Below are positions 46,300 through 58,030 of a stretch of 64,000 nt of DNA, piece after piece (within the stretch, counting starts at the first letter, position 1; every line of letters begins with the position of its first letter). The notes under the pieces were generated by a model. It did not search any database. It was not told the origin of the DNA and saw only the letters and a list, made by a program, of their open reading frames with translations. Source of the stretch: Albula goreensis (Eukaryota > Chordata > Actinopteri > Albuliformes > Albulidae); assembly GCA_022829145.1 (NCBI GenBank), contig CM040741.1:38114534-38178533 (forward strand). The letters are read 5' to 3'. Made by a program: the position numbers and the translations under genes.

Positions 46300-49080
46300 A
46301 ACATTTACAGAAGATAAAAAATATCAATAAAACAAAAAAAAAAACATATTTGAGATTACATTTCTGTTCTCTAGCATAAGATACCTTTGCATCTTATCAC
46401 ACCATAAATTCACATAACTTTGTAGAAGAGTTTATCTTGTACCAAAAAACATAATTATGCCGGATGATTCCTTCATCAATTTTGTAATTATTCTAGCAAA
46501 CAATATTTACACTTACATTACTGTGTGTGTATCTGCTAAGATGCTAATCTAATGCTGTTCTTGTGTTACATGTAAATCAAATTAAGTTGCTTCTATGGTT
46601 ATTATTTAAGTTGCAAAAGTGCATGGTAACAAGAGCGCAGACAGCAAATTGTAGTGTAAAACTTGTTTTCTGATTAAAGCTCAGTACACAGAACTCATTT
46701 CCAAGAATGTTCGTAAGAAATTGAGCATATAATAAATGCATGAAATATTAGTTTAACATGTGAAATATTTATTTAAATGTATTAATTATTTACTCCAGGT
46801 GATTTTCGAGAAGATGCATGTCAAATGAGTGTATCCTCTGTCAAACTCAGCACCCACTAGTGTCCTTTTGTGTCATAACTACCTTTCCAATAATCATAAG
46901 ATCTATGAAAGATTATGAGACGTCATCGCAAATTTGCTAAAGTGGCAGAAAAGTGCAAAATGCAGGGAAGACCTTAATTAAGGTCACCTGAGAATCTCCT
47001 GGATTTGTGTAACGATCTTATCAGAGATTCGCGCAGAGATAAGAGTAGAAATTGTACCACTGCTTTTATCTCAAGCGGGAATAGGCTGAAAGAATAGCTA
47101 TTGACCTGCACTGATTCAGGTGGACATACGGAATCATCCCTGCAGAATCTGATGTTGGTTAGATTTATAATTCATCAGTGTTATTCAGTTTGTTTTTTAA
47201 ACTTCCTCCCCTGTCTCAATACATTCACCTGGAATGTGATTCGGAATCTCTTCTGGAATTTAGGAAGTATATCTAAGAGAAACTACGGAGTCAGCATTCC
47301 TTCCATACTAATCTTGGTCTGTCATTGTCCAAGTCCATTTTTACATATTACTATTTGGTGTGTAGATAGATGGCTGGAGATCGTATTGATTTTTACTTCT
47401 CTTTCGCTGTCACTGCTGTAGCTAACAGATAGAGGCGTCGCAAGTGCTTACACTTTAAATATTCCCAGATAAAAAGGATAGATGTTGGAGGGGTCTGTAT
47501 GTATTTGCACTGTGCCAGATAGGGAGATTAGTCACATCCTGTCTTTTCACCACTGCTTATAGGTAGATGGATAGATAGGGTGGCAGTAATGTGTTTCTGG
47601 CCGGCATCGCTTTTGCTGCTGTCGACATCAGCTGTATCCCATCTGTCATGCGGTGCTTGGAGTACCGTGCTCCTTGCACATTTGGAAAGAGCACATAGGC
47701 ATTTTGCATGTGGCGCGCTCCGGCAAATCTGGTCAAGGTGACCAGTTTTAAGGAGTGGCTCTTCCTCATTTTGATTGATCTCTCCTTTTCATTTTGATAA
47801 GTCTCTCTCTCTCTCTCTCACTCTCTCTCTCTTTCTTTCTCCACCTGCCTATCCCATTTTTAAGATTCACAAAGCTGATCCAGAGCCGTTATACTATCAG
47901 GACTGTGCAGCCATATTCGGAACAATGGTCTTCTATCAATTAAAACCTGAGATCACCCCGCTCAAATTAAATAGGTAAAAGTATCGGCTGTACAGTGGGA
48001 CATAAGTCTAATACATTAAAAGAAATGGAGCTGTTGTATCTCTGGATTTTTTGTGGCCTTCTTTATGTAATTATGAAATATTATAAAATCAGTAATAATA
48101 ATAAAAAAACTGTCTCTTTCCCTGATGGTCTCTTTTCCTTAGTTGTATTTTGTAAATAAATAAACAAATAAAGAAAGACAGTAATATTTTTTTTTTCCGG
48201 AACAAAGATGCCCATATTCCTGTCAGTGTTTTAGTGGGGACATTTCCAGATCATACAGCTGGTTTACAACTTTCAGTGCTTCTAGTAAAAAAAAAAAAAA
48301 AAAAAAAAATAGGACAAGGTTTTTGCATGACAGCAACAAAATAGTCTTTTTTCAGTCCATGCCCTTGGTTTAAACCAGTGTTGAAAAAGACATTTTTCAA
48401 AATATATACACCACCCTGTATTATCCTCTACCTGTCCACTCCTCCCCTCTCCTCACTCTATCCATTCCTCTCCATCCCTTTTCCCTTTTTCTTTACCCCA
48501 TCCCTCTCTAGCCTCCTTATATCCTCCTCTTTTTCACACTATCTCACTCCCTTTGCTCATGATACTCTCACACTGCTGGGTTTCAAACAGGGAAGAATTA
48601 AACGCTGCTATGGTGCATTCCTTCGGCCTACAAACACAGCCAGATGAAACACAAAGGCCAGATAACCACATTTTGTGCTATAGGTACTACACAGGAAGAG
48701 GTCTTCACAATGCAAATCCTTTATTCATCTGCTCCAGGTTGCAGGCCTACCCCAGCCTAGCTCACACCAGGTCAGCCTAGTCAATCCTGTCATCATGTCC
48801 TGTCCTGTACTTTTCCTCCTTTTCATGAAGAAGCACGAGTAAGGTCACATGCAAAACCGTGCAACCATGTATGGATATAATTTAACGCAATTTAATCCAG
48901 TCTAAGAAGTCACCATGCCCACACTGTGCTGAATTATTATTGTGTAGATATAATTGTGACAGATTGGAAATGAAATAAGCTATTTTAGTAATAATCTGAA
49001 TTCTTTTTTGTACACACAGTCTACCTGCGCACATGTATCATGAGCTTAATTTTAATGCCCCCAATATGTGCATTCTGAGT
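46300..49080. other. Gene-poor stretch with candidate regulatory block and orphan exon candidate
   Basis: Complex block at about 46960-47110 with several GATA-type cores (CGATCTTATCAGAGATTC, GCAGAGATAAGAG, TGCTTTTATCTC). A CT-rich tract at 47803-47845 precedes an AG...GT-bounded open segment at 47865-47974 (see findings). A23 run at 48287-48309. Confidence 0.35.
48287..48309. repeat. Poly(A) run, 23 bases
   Basis: Uninterrupted A23 on the plus strand. No retroposon body was recognised upstream. Confidence 0.95.
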
Positions 49081-49081
<1 letters not shown>

Positions 49082-49115
<34 letters not shown>

Positions 49116-49149
49116 TGCATGTGCTTTCATGCATGCACACACACACACA
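49082..49149. repeat. (CA)n microsatellite pair
   Basis: Clean AC/CA repeat at 49082-49114 followed by a second short tract at 49136-49149, separated by a unique 21-base spacer. Confidence 0.95.
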
Positions 49150-51565
49150 AGCACACCCTCTCTCGCTCATTGTGAACCACCCTCTCTCAAACACGCGGTG
49201 GTATTGAATGCGATTGAGAAGTAAAAAATGATTAACCCTGGGTCAGCTCTCCGCCTCTATCTGCGCTGAGTTCTGCGCTCATCTCTGCCTGATTTACAGT
49301 CGTCATGTACCACTGCACACATTTGCATATATCTATTAAATTCAGGTTGTATTATAGAATAAAAGAGAAGGGGAAGAAACACTTGTGAATTGTGGGTGGT
49401 GATGGCGGGGGGGAGGGGGTATTTAAAGGAACAGTGTCCTATTTTGGACAGATGTACCTTGTATTTATACCTCTACAGATACCCAAACAATCCTTTCATT
49501 TCCTTAAAGCAGATCTTGCTTAGAATCATAGTCATGCTAATCCATTTGGTATTATTAGGTATTATTTGTTTGCTTTTGAGCTATATTTGCATGAGGGTGA
49601 CATAGCTCACTTTATAATAGAGGACCTAGGTGTACAGTTGAATTAGAAGGAGTGAAGGTAATCCGTGATCTCTTTAGCCATGCACTATAGCTGACTCCTC
49701 AGTCAGGGGCTACCACTTTACAGTTTTCCTAAGGCTGGCGTCATATTTGTGTCTTTCAGGCAACTTGTATCTTGATCCTGATTGGCTTTGGTCCCTGCCT
49801 GGGCAAGCCATTCTTTTTCTCTCTTAAGCATCGCATCACAGATTTTAATTTAATTCAAGTGACAGAGGAAAAACAAAGCAACAACAAAATAAAACAAAGC
49901 AAGAAAGAAAACAAATGCCGGCTAGGCACACTCCTGGCAAAGAGAGCCAAGCGCTTGTCTGGGAAACATGCCAAGGGCCCGCTTCCGCTTGCCAGCGATA
50001 GGTGGCAGAAATGCCGGCGGAGATGGCAGCGGAAAACCTCGTCCACGCCCAGTGTGACAACTGCAGACTCTGCCAGGTCCCGTCGCGCTGGTGTGCCTGT
50101 CCCCAGCAGACAAGCCTGGGGTCATTTCCAACAGCCACTTTGACACACTCATTCACACACGTATCTGACGCACACACACACACCACACACACACCCACAC
50201 CACAGCTCTGGTATTGTGCCACATCTCTCATTCGTGCCAGCTCCGGGCGGCCCCAGGCCAGGATGCCCCACACGAGACTCCTCCTCTTTGTGTGCTAATT
50301 AGCAGTCTGATTGGTGAACAGCAGGCCGCAGCACATGTACAGACACTTCACGCACCGCAAGCCACACTTTAACTCTTGAAAGGCCCTGAATTCTGTGCCA
50401 CACAAAGGCAGCGAGACCAAGAAGGCCACAGGACGCCCATCCGTCTGAAAGCTCTGCATCCCACCCTCCCGCTCTCTCTCTGCTCTCTCTTTGTTTTCTT
50501 CAGTGTTTCCAGTCCTGTTACCCATGAGCCCACAAAATATATTCATATTTTTTCATCTCTCCACACGTGCTCCATAATCAGATTGTGCATTGCACCAACA
50601 GAGAATAGTCACACATATTTTTCAATATACCATTATTAGCCTTTTCATCACAAGTGTTTATAGCATCACTATCTAACTCCACGGCTTTAATATCATGTTC
50701 TGCATTTACTAATGTGAACTTGTGGCATGACATTGCATGCTGAAGATTACACATGCAAAACAAATGTTTATATCACTTTCAGATATTTTACTTAATTTAA
50801 AAATGAATTATGGAGAGTCAGTGATGAGTAAGAACAATAACAACATCATTAAGAAACGGGTCTGACAAATCACAACGGTGTTATACTCGTTAGGTGTTAA
50901 ACTAGTTATACCTATATCTCCTTAGCTTTGAAATACAGCTAAATTTAGCATATATATAAACTTGTGGTACAGTTTTCAGTAAGTTCAGGATTTGAGGTGT
51001 ACAGTAACCAGTTTGGAGTTTGAGAGCAAGAGATGTGCAAGGCAGTGATAAGTATGTGCTGTTTCCCCACACATATTACATGCATTTCAATATTAAGAGT
51101 CGGAATTAAAACCATACAATGCATTAAAATAATGAATCATTGTTGATAAGTGGTAATTAAAAGGGTGTCAGACAAAAGCCATTTCCCCTGCAGCTGAAAA
51201 ATAATGTCACCTTTCCACTGTGCCTACGAAGTTATAACAATGTTATGAGAATGTTATATGCGTGTTAATTGAGCCAATGGTATTACATGCTGCACAAATC
51301 TGGTTTGTGACATGTAGAAGGTGCCCAAGGGCACAACAACATCTATTTTGGGACTAAAGCCAATAATTACAAGAGGATTATTCTTCTGCCCACTTCTCAA
51401 TTCCCCCAACAACGTCTGAGACCCCCTTGTATTGGCCCATACCATAACATTGCATATTGGTGAACCCCTGACTTTTAAGGAGCACTGTCAATCAAAACAA
51501 TTAAGCACCCAGGTGCACCACAGATAGGATAAACCATTTTGTATGTTGTAAAGCAAATTATAGTT
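49150..51565. other. Gene-poor stretch with GC-rich block
   Basis: GC-rich, CpG-containing complex block at about 49915-50300 and a second at about 50330-50450, candidate regulatory DNA. CA-rich low complexity at 50165-50200. Open frames on both strands at 49772-50298 are mutually exclusive and show no motif. Confidence 0.3.
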
Positions 51566-51640
51566 TTGGCGTTGGCTTAGTTGGTAATTGCATCTTTGCT
51601 CTCCCCATCCTGGATACAAGATTGATCCATTGGAACTGTT
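51566..51640 (+). mobile_element. Possible decayed tRNA-derived SINE head
   Basis: TGGCTTAGTTGG at 51573-51584 matches an RNA polymerase III A box. GGATACAAGATTG at about 51612-51624 is a degenerate B box at plausible spacing. No poly(A) or LINE tail was recognised nearby, so this could be chance. Confidence 0.22.
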
Positions 51641-52269
51641 GTTCTCATTTGCAGAAAAGCACAGAGCTAACATCGGGAGTAAACTGCAGTTAGAGCTTGG
51701 TACTACTACTGTCATCACCAGCACGGAAATATGTGTAAACAAACTCATGCAAAGACTAATTAATGTGCATCGGTTACATATTAGTGGAGATTGTGATTAA
51801 ACTTTTCATTCATTTAGTTGAGACACTTCTGGTCTTGTTGCATTTTCATGAGGTATTTCATTATAAGGGATGGGATTTAATCAAAAGAAATTAGTCATAT
51901 CAAAGGTATAATATGTCATTTCGCTAAATTAATGGTAAAAGGTGGAAGTACATCAACCAGCTCACGCAAACTGCAGTGCTGTCTGTCAATCCCCATCCTC
52001 TTTGAACTTGCTTACTAAACTGGTTTGCTGCTGTACAGGTCCATAGTACATAAGTGTATGACAGTGAGTGATTTTAAAATCAAATCTAAAGACCTCATCT
52101 TGCCTAACAAAGAACTGTGCTTGAAAAATGCTTGAAAATGCTGTTAAATTGGTTTGTTGGAAGCTCCTGCCATACCACCATTCTTAAATGCATGTTCCTG
52201 GCAAGATAACGTGCATAATTAAGAGTAAATTATAAAGTGAGTTAATTAAGCAGTATCACACAAGAGGGA
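51641..52269. other. AT-rich gene-poor stretch
   Basis: Nothing recognised. Confidence 0.4.
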
Positions 52270-52340
52270 GTGCTGCTATACTGAAAATCAGTACGGCTGT
52301 GGTTCGGTCGTAGCCGTGATGATATTCAGTATATCAGCAC
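52270..52340. repeat. Long imperfect hairpin, 29-bp arms (25 of 29 paired)
   Basis: GTGCTGCTATACTGAAAATC... at 52270-52298 pairs with 52312-52340 (ending ATTCAGTATATCAGCAC), with a 13-base loop. Four of the 29 positions mismatch. Probably the palindromic part of a small DNA transposon. The element's outer limits could not be set. Confidence 0.85.
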
Positions 52341-52484
52341 AACCTCGATTGGGATATTGCTTTTATACAACGGTTCAACAAACAAGGCCGTTTATCATGT
52401 AACGATAATTTGAGATAACAAACTATGTGTTTTTGTTGTTTATTCGGCTCTGCCGACAAAAATAGTTCCTTCAGGATAACGTTT

Positions 52485-52604
52485 ACATGTGTTGCCAAGC
52501 AACACATAGACAGTTTCTTGACTGCAAGTTAGGTAGCTAGCTAGCCTGTTTTGTGTATGATAAAAAGCAGGTAGGTAGCTAGCTAGCTAGCTAACTAACT
52601 TGCA
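52485..52604. repeat. X-box-like palindrome followed by GCTA-repeat inverted arms
   Basis: ATGTGTTGC-CAA-GCAACACAT (52488-52508) is a perfect palindrome whose centre, GTTGCCAAGCAAC at 52491-52503, fits the RFX X-box. At 52523-52604, TGCAAGTTAGGTAGCTAGCT and its approximate complement (GCTAGCTAACTAACTTGCA) form a longer imperfect hairpin around a TTTGTGTATGATAAAAAG loop. Confidence 0.8.
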
Positions 52605-52814
52605 ACCACACATTGACCCAGCTTCATGATTCCAGCTCCAACTTTCCTTGCCATGATCCCTCTTCACTTATAAACCTCTCTGCCTTCTAACTGTACAAAT
52701 AAAAAGCAAACATGAATAAGGAGGGTGGCCTGGTTACTGACTTTAAAAATAAAAATGTATCTGACATAAAATATTAATTTATCATGTAGGATACTCTAAC
52801 CTACAGAGAATATA

Positions 52815-53719
52815 TACATCGATGAGCCAAAACATTATAAGGACTTACAGATGAAGCGAATAACGTTGATTATTTTTTAACAACAGTGCATATCAATTTC
52901 TGGGATATATTAGACGGTAAACAAACTGATGGTTCTCAAAGTCGAAATGTTGGCCAGACAACTGGGTCAGAGCATCTCTGAAACTCTTGTGGGGCTTGTG
53001 GGGTGCTCCAGGTCTGCAGTGGTGAGCACCTACCAGCAGTTGTCCAAGGAGGAGTAAACCAAGAACTGGGGACAGGGTGCTGGGCACCCAAGGCTCATCA
53101 ACGCACAAGGGTAACAAAGGCTATCCCGCCTGGTCTGAACTGACAGAAGGACTACTGTGGCACAACCTGCTGTATGCTGGGGTTGCGTAGCCGCAGACCT
53201 GTCAGAGTGCCAATACTAACCCCTGTCCATCATTGAAAGTGCCTAAAATGGGCACATGAGACTTGGAGTCTTGAGCTGGGCCATGGAGTTATGGGAGAAG
53301 GTCGTCTGTTCCGATTCATTTTCTTTTACATCATGTGGATGGCCAGGCACGGCATGTGTGTTGTTCACTTGGGGAAGTGATGTTACCAGGATATGGACAG
53401 AAGATGACAAGCCGGTGGAGGGAGTGTGATGTTCTAAGCAATATTCTGCTGGGAAATTCTGCATCCGGCAATCATGTAGACATCAATTTGACAAGTGGTA
53501 CCTACCTAAACATTGTTGCGCACCAGTTACACCCCTTCATGGCAATGGTATTTCCCAATGGATATGCTGCTAGTGTCCTGGTGCCAGATACCACAGGGCA
53601 TCTTCAGTGGTTTGTCCAAGAGTCCATGCCTCAGCAGGCCAGAGCTGTTTTAGCAACTCTGAGAGGACCTATGTCAGCATATAAAGCAGGTGGTCATAAT
53701 ATTTAGGCTCATCTGTGTA
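52815..53719 (+). mobile_element. Decayed Tc1-like DNA transposon (905 bp)
   Basis: Ends TACATCGATGAGCC and its near-complement GGCTCATCTGTGTA, with further matching AAACATTAT/ATAATATTT inside, flanked by TA on both sides. The interior carries recognisable Tc1-type transposase pieces on the plus strand: LARQLGQSISETLVGLVGCS (helix-turn-helix region), then HVDINLTSGTYLNIVAHQLH and HPFMAMVFPNGY near the catalytic region. It is frameshifted and internally deleted, so dead. Family naming is from the transposase pattern. The exact subfamily is not known. Confidence 0.85.
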
Positions 53720-53744
53720 TATTAATTACTATTAAATACTAATA

Positions 53745-54074
53745 CAGGAGGTCCTTGGGTTACGACGGTCTCAAGTTACATCATTTCGTGGTGACAATGC
53801 ACTCCCATAAAGTACTTAAAAAACCTAGTTTCGACCTAAGTGGTTTGATTCGTAAATACGACCACAGAAATAAAGATATGAAATTGTTTCTCTTTTTTAT
53901 TAATGTTTCATTTAATTACTGTATTTTATATGTCCTTCATGTGTTGTGTGTACAGTGTGAGTGACTTAAGGTGTTAATTTAGGTATAATTTAGGTATAAA
54001 TTCTGACTTACGTTGAAAATCGGCTTACGACAAGTCGTAGGAATGGAACTTGTTCGTGAGTTGAGGACCCCCTG
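53745..54074. mobile_element. Pogo/Tigger-type MITE, copy 2 (330 bp)
   Basis: Same family as 16569-16899: starts CAGGAGGTCCTTGGGTTACG and ends GAGGACCCCCTG, TA on both sides (53743-53744 and 54075-54076), and shares the inner GTAAATACGACCACAGAAAT and TGTGTTGTGTGTACAGTGTG. It lies 25 bases after the Tc1-like element. Confidence 0.88.
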
Positions 54075-54419
54075 TATATTAAATACTATAAACTACTTTA
54101 AATTGTTTTTAGCAGTGAAATTATATTTTACTTTGAAAATATAGAGGAAAAACATGGAAATGTACATCATTCCTCAGTTAATACAATTTTTTGATGAATA
54201 TATTTTTTCTTTGCTGTATTTTATTACAGTCAAGCAAACATGTTCTATCAATGAAAAGAACGTATCCCACCTTGATGCAATACCCCTTCCCAGTTCCTAA
54301 ATTTTTACGCTCAGTGGGCACTATTTTGAAAGTCATATGTCACAAGTCATAAATCAGTCATTATTCTATTAACATTGGATGGGAGGGGCAAACACGCAAA
54401 GCTATTTTCGTGGACACAA

Positions 54420-54800
54420 GTTCAAGGCGATAAATCAAATTGAGCAGGTCCATTCCATGGCACTTCACATGGCGCAATCCGCAATGGGTGGGCTTTGGCA
54501 CAATGTTGCATGTATCAGCCAATCATAGCAAGTGTTACATACAATAAAATCACGTGCACCCAGCGCTCGCAAGAGAACATGGATGAGTGAAGACTGAGGA
54601 AGGTGCATTTCACACCAGAGGAGATGGAGGTACTGGTTCGTGAGGTCCATGTCCAACATGAGCTCATTATTGGATCTGCCAGCATATACCCCTAGTTCTT
54701 CAATTGATGCCACTCTGGCAGACACCATGCAGACAAGATCGCTGGGTTTCAGTGGTTTGTTGAGCCTGGCGTTACTTGTCTCGGGTCCTGTGACGACACA
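54420..54800 (+). pseudogene. Fragment of a Myb/SANT-like ORF, probably from a PIF/Harbinger transposon
   Basis: In the frame of the ATG at 54579 the sequence reads MDE, an early TGA at 54588, then RLRKVHFTPEEMEVLVREVH and IIGSAS. This resembles the N-terminal Myb/SANT-like domain of Harbinger DNA-binding proteins and of their host relatives such as NAIF1. The rest decays into stops and an AT microsatellite. The GC-richer DNA from about 54420 may be its 5' part. A lone Myb-like gene fragment of another origin is possible. Confidence 0.45.
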
Positions 54801-54860
54801 CTCGCCATTTGTGGTGATCGAATATTTGGTGATTGAACAGGCTAGTTTTCATTCCTCTTT

Positions 54861-54863
<3 letters not shown>

Positions 54864-54911
<48 letters not shown>

Positions 54912-54916
54912 TATAT
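54864..54916. repeat. (TA)n microsatellite
   Basis: About 53 bases of TA/AT with a single C interruption near 54906. Confidence 0.97.
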
Positions 54917-57900
54917 GCTTAGTGATACAATACATCGCTAAAGCAGCTGTCCATTCCAGCTACTTAGCGGTGCTGTAACCATGACATCAACCCTTCCAAC
55001 TACCACTCCAATGACTTCCTCCCGACAGTCGTCTGCCTCAAAAAATGGCAGACTCATTCATTCTTATGCTTCAAGGAAACCCTGAACTGTATGATGTCAA
55101 AGTCATACTGCAACACTGAAGAGAGCATGCACTGATAATTATGTATTTTATTGTTTGAATATCTATGTTGAATATCAATGGCCTATAAAATAGGCTATCC
55201 TATTTAGCTAACTAGTGCTAGCTAACTTGCTTGTTATGGTCTGTTATCATCTTGGGGGCCTATCTTAGCTAGTTAGCTAAATATATTGTTGATAATTATT
55301 TGACAGTCAGCTATGTTTATTATCCTTATGTAATAATGTATCACTAGTGAGTTACATGTCTGCTGCAAAATGGTCCCAATCAGCAATTGCCAGATTTTGA
55401 CAGGTGCGACATTGTTCTGCACTCTCACTTGTGGAATGTGGAGTGGAAATTCTGCTTATGTGTGAATGTTGGTCAGTCATATTGAGGAAAGAGTGCCGCT
55501 GTTTGAAAAGTCATTGGTGGTAATGCTTTCTTCTCCTTGCAATTATGTATTCCATGCTATTGGGATCAACAGCAAAACAGAGATGTTGAATTCAGCCAAG
55601 ATTCATATTCTGCATCCATCATGTTCCCAAACATTTAAAAAAATATATCAATTTAAAGAGCACGGGTCTCTCATTTTCCTGGCTTCTTAAGTTCTGTTAA
55701 CGTAGATCGTGGGGAATTCAATTATTTGTGTCATTATGGAAGTTTGACAATTATTGCCTTTCAGTAATATCTCCGCAGTCATGTTTCGTCAACTGCTAGC
55801 CGAGTCAATGTAGCCTACTACAATTTATTTGGCTACCTTCATGCTTTGCACTCCAAATAGACCTGCTTTTGAGTCCTCTAAAGAGCAAGAGTTTCACTTT
55901 GGATGAAAACTGCGATTCAGGCATTGCACCCCATAGTTTGCATGGTACTCAAATTTTTTTCGGAGAACACTCCCAGACATTACCCTTTTACACCCCTTTA
56001 TCATGTCAGAGGAGCAAGTGGCTTTGTGCTTCTGCATTTTTCCTGTTGCACTGCTGGCTGTTGCCGAAAATAACTTTGCAGATGTCGTTGTGGTCATGGT
56101 GTGTTTTAAATCAGACATACAACGTTACACCTGCTGCCGAAAATAGGGCCGTATGAGTGTGTGGCAGATCCTTTGGAGCGTAAGTGTTGGTTTGATTAAT
56201 TATATATATGTATGGCTTCTATGGATCCAAAGTGTCTTGGAGTGTGACAATCATTCATTCAAGTCTTCATTTTGGAAATGGCACCAAATAATCAATACCA
56301 AAACTTAGAATGCAAAGCACTCATTGTTCTCCATTATTCCTGGTTAGTGGACATAAACAGTGTTGATGACATGAAGGTGGTATGCAAACAAATGAAGAAA
56401 GTAAATGACTTCTGATAAAACATAAAGAAATGCATAATCACAATGCACTCAAAACCAGCTAAGGAAGTAGATGTGAAAATATGTGACATATGCAACGTGT
56501 GTTTGGCTAAATCTACCTCAGAGTCTTCTTTCAGAATGGAACTAAACAAATAGTGACAGTGAATTGGAAAAAAAAACAAGGAAAAATTGATTTAATATTA
56601 TTCTGGAGTTCTAACACAATCTGTCTTTTATTAGATTTGTAGAATTACAAGATATCTTATGAAGTGTCTCAGAAGGGAACTAGAATGCTGGAATGAGAGA
56701 TTGTGGTATCCCATGAGAATAATACTGCATTCAGTCTCTTAGCAACCTCTGCAGGAGGTTCATAGGAGCCACGTGTACAAACCAACCTCCAAAGAAGGAG
56801 CCAATCATGTCTGGTGTTTGATTTTAAGAATAATAAAACTTTATTTCATCAGTGTACACTGCAGAATGAACAATTTTCTCACAGAGAACTAAAGCTTACT
56901 TTTTATTTTAAAAGTATTGTTATACTCACCTTACTTACAACAATGAGGATGACTATTATTATTTTATATTATTCTTCACATCATTATTAGTATTATTATT
57001 ATAGAAATATGTATTTTATGATAGTAAAGTAAAAACATGTTCTGGCTAAAAGTTAAGCGATTCTTTGACTAATAAAAACACTTAAATTAGTTTTATGGAG
57101 AAAACAAACATTCTATTTGCTACATCTGAAATACACTTTGAAGGCCATTTAGAGGACCTGGCCATAATGATAACACCAACTCCCATTTGCACATCAAAAG
57201 TTTAAAATTTGGAAATTAAGTGGTGGAAAAATACAGTAAATGGCTTATGTGGACAGGTATACAGGATCTATTACTCCTACATATAAAATATGTTTAACAG
57301 GCTGAGGCCAAATAATAGCGTAATCATTCATTACCAGCAAATTTCCTTCCTGAATCATTGTCAAAAAATCAACTAAAACCATACATATTTATTATGTATA
57401 ATTAAATACATGATACTGTTACTTTCTGATCCTCCAAAATGCCTTGGTTTCAGAAATGGGTAATGCACTGTATCTATCCAGATTTTTTAATTAAATTTTT
57501 ATGTTCAAAGAAGTATAAAAAACTTCTTTTTATTTTTCCATCCCTCTGTATCTTTCTTTTTTTCTTTCATTTCATTATCACAGCTCATTGAAATGTGACT
57601 TTACAGGGGACATGAAGAGATCTGGACCCAAACGAGCCATTATTGTGCTCCTGTGAGTCAAATATAAAACACAAATTACTGCTTCTGTTGTGGGCAAAAA
57701 TGTCAAAAAAGTGGCTTTCAGCAAAGGCCTAACTCTGTAGAAGTGCACTGAAGTGGAGGGTGCAGGTTTGCATGTATACTCAGTCAGAACACCTTGTTGT
57801 AAACATGAATACAATTCCTGTTTGTCTGTTTAATGAAAATCTTGCCACTGCTTGTATATTCAGATACACCTCACCTTAACCCTGAAATAAGCCAATTCTT

Positions 57901-58030
57901 TCCTTTCACAATTCCATTAATTTTTTTTCCACCTTGCCTCAGATGTGGCTGAGTCACAATGTTTTCTTCTTATAGCCTTGTAACATATTTAATACATCAC
58001 TGAATAAGGTCTGGAATACATTAAAAAAAA
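54917..58030. other. AT-rich gene-poor stretch
   Basis: No gene recognised. Short open frames (for example 55869-56156) lack motifs and splice context. Confidence 0.4.

Noticed and set aside
49772-50298. Open frames on both strands in a GC-rich block
   Set aside because: Competing frames, one ending in CA-repeat translation, no splice sites that fit.
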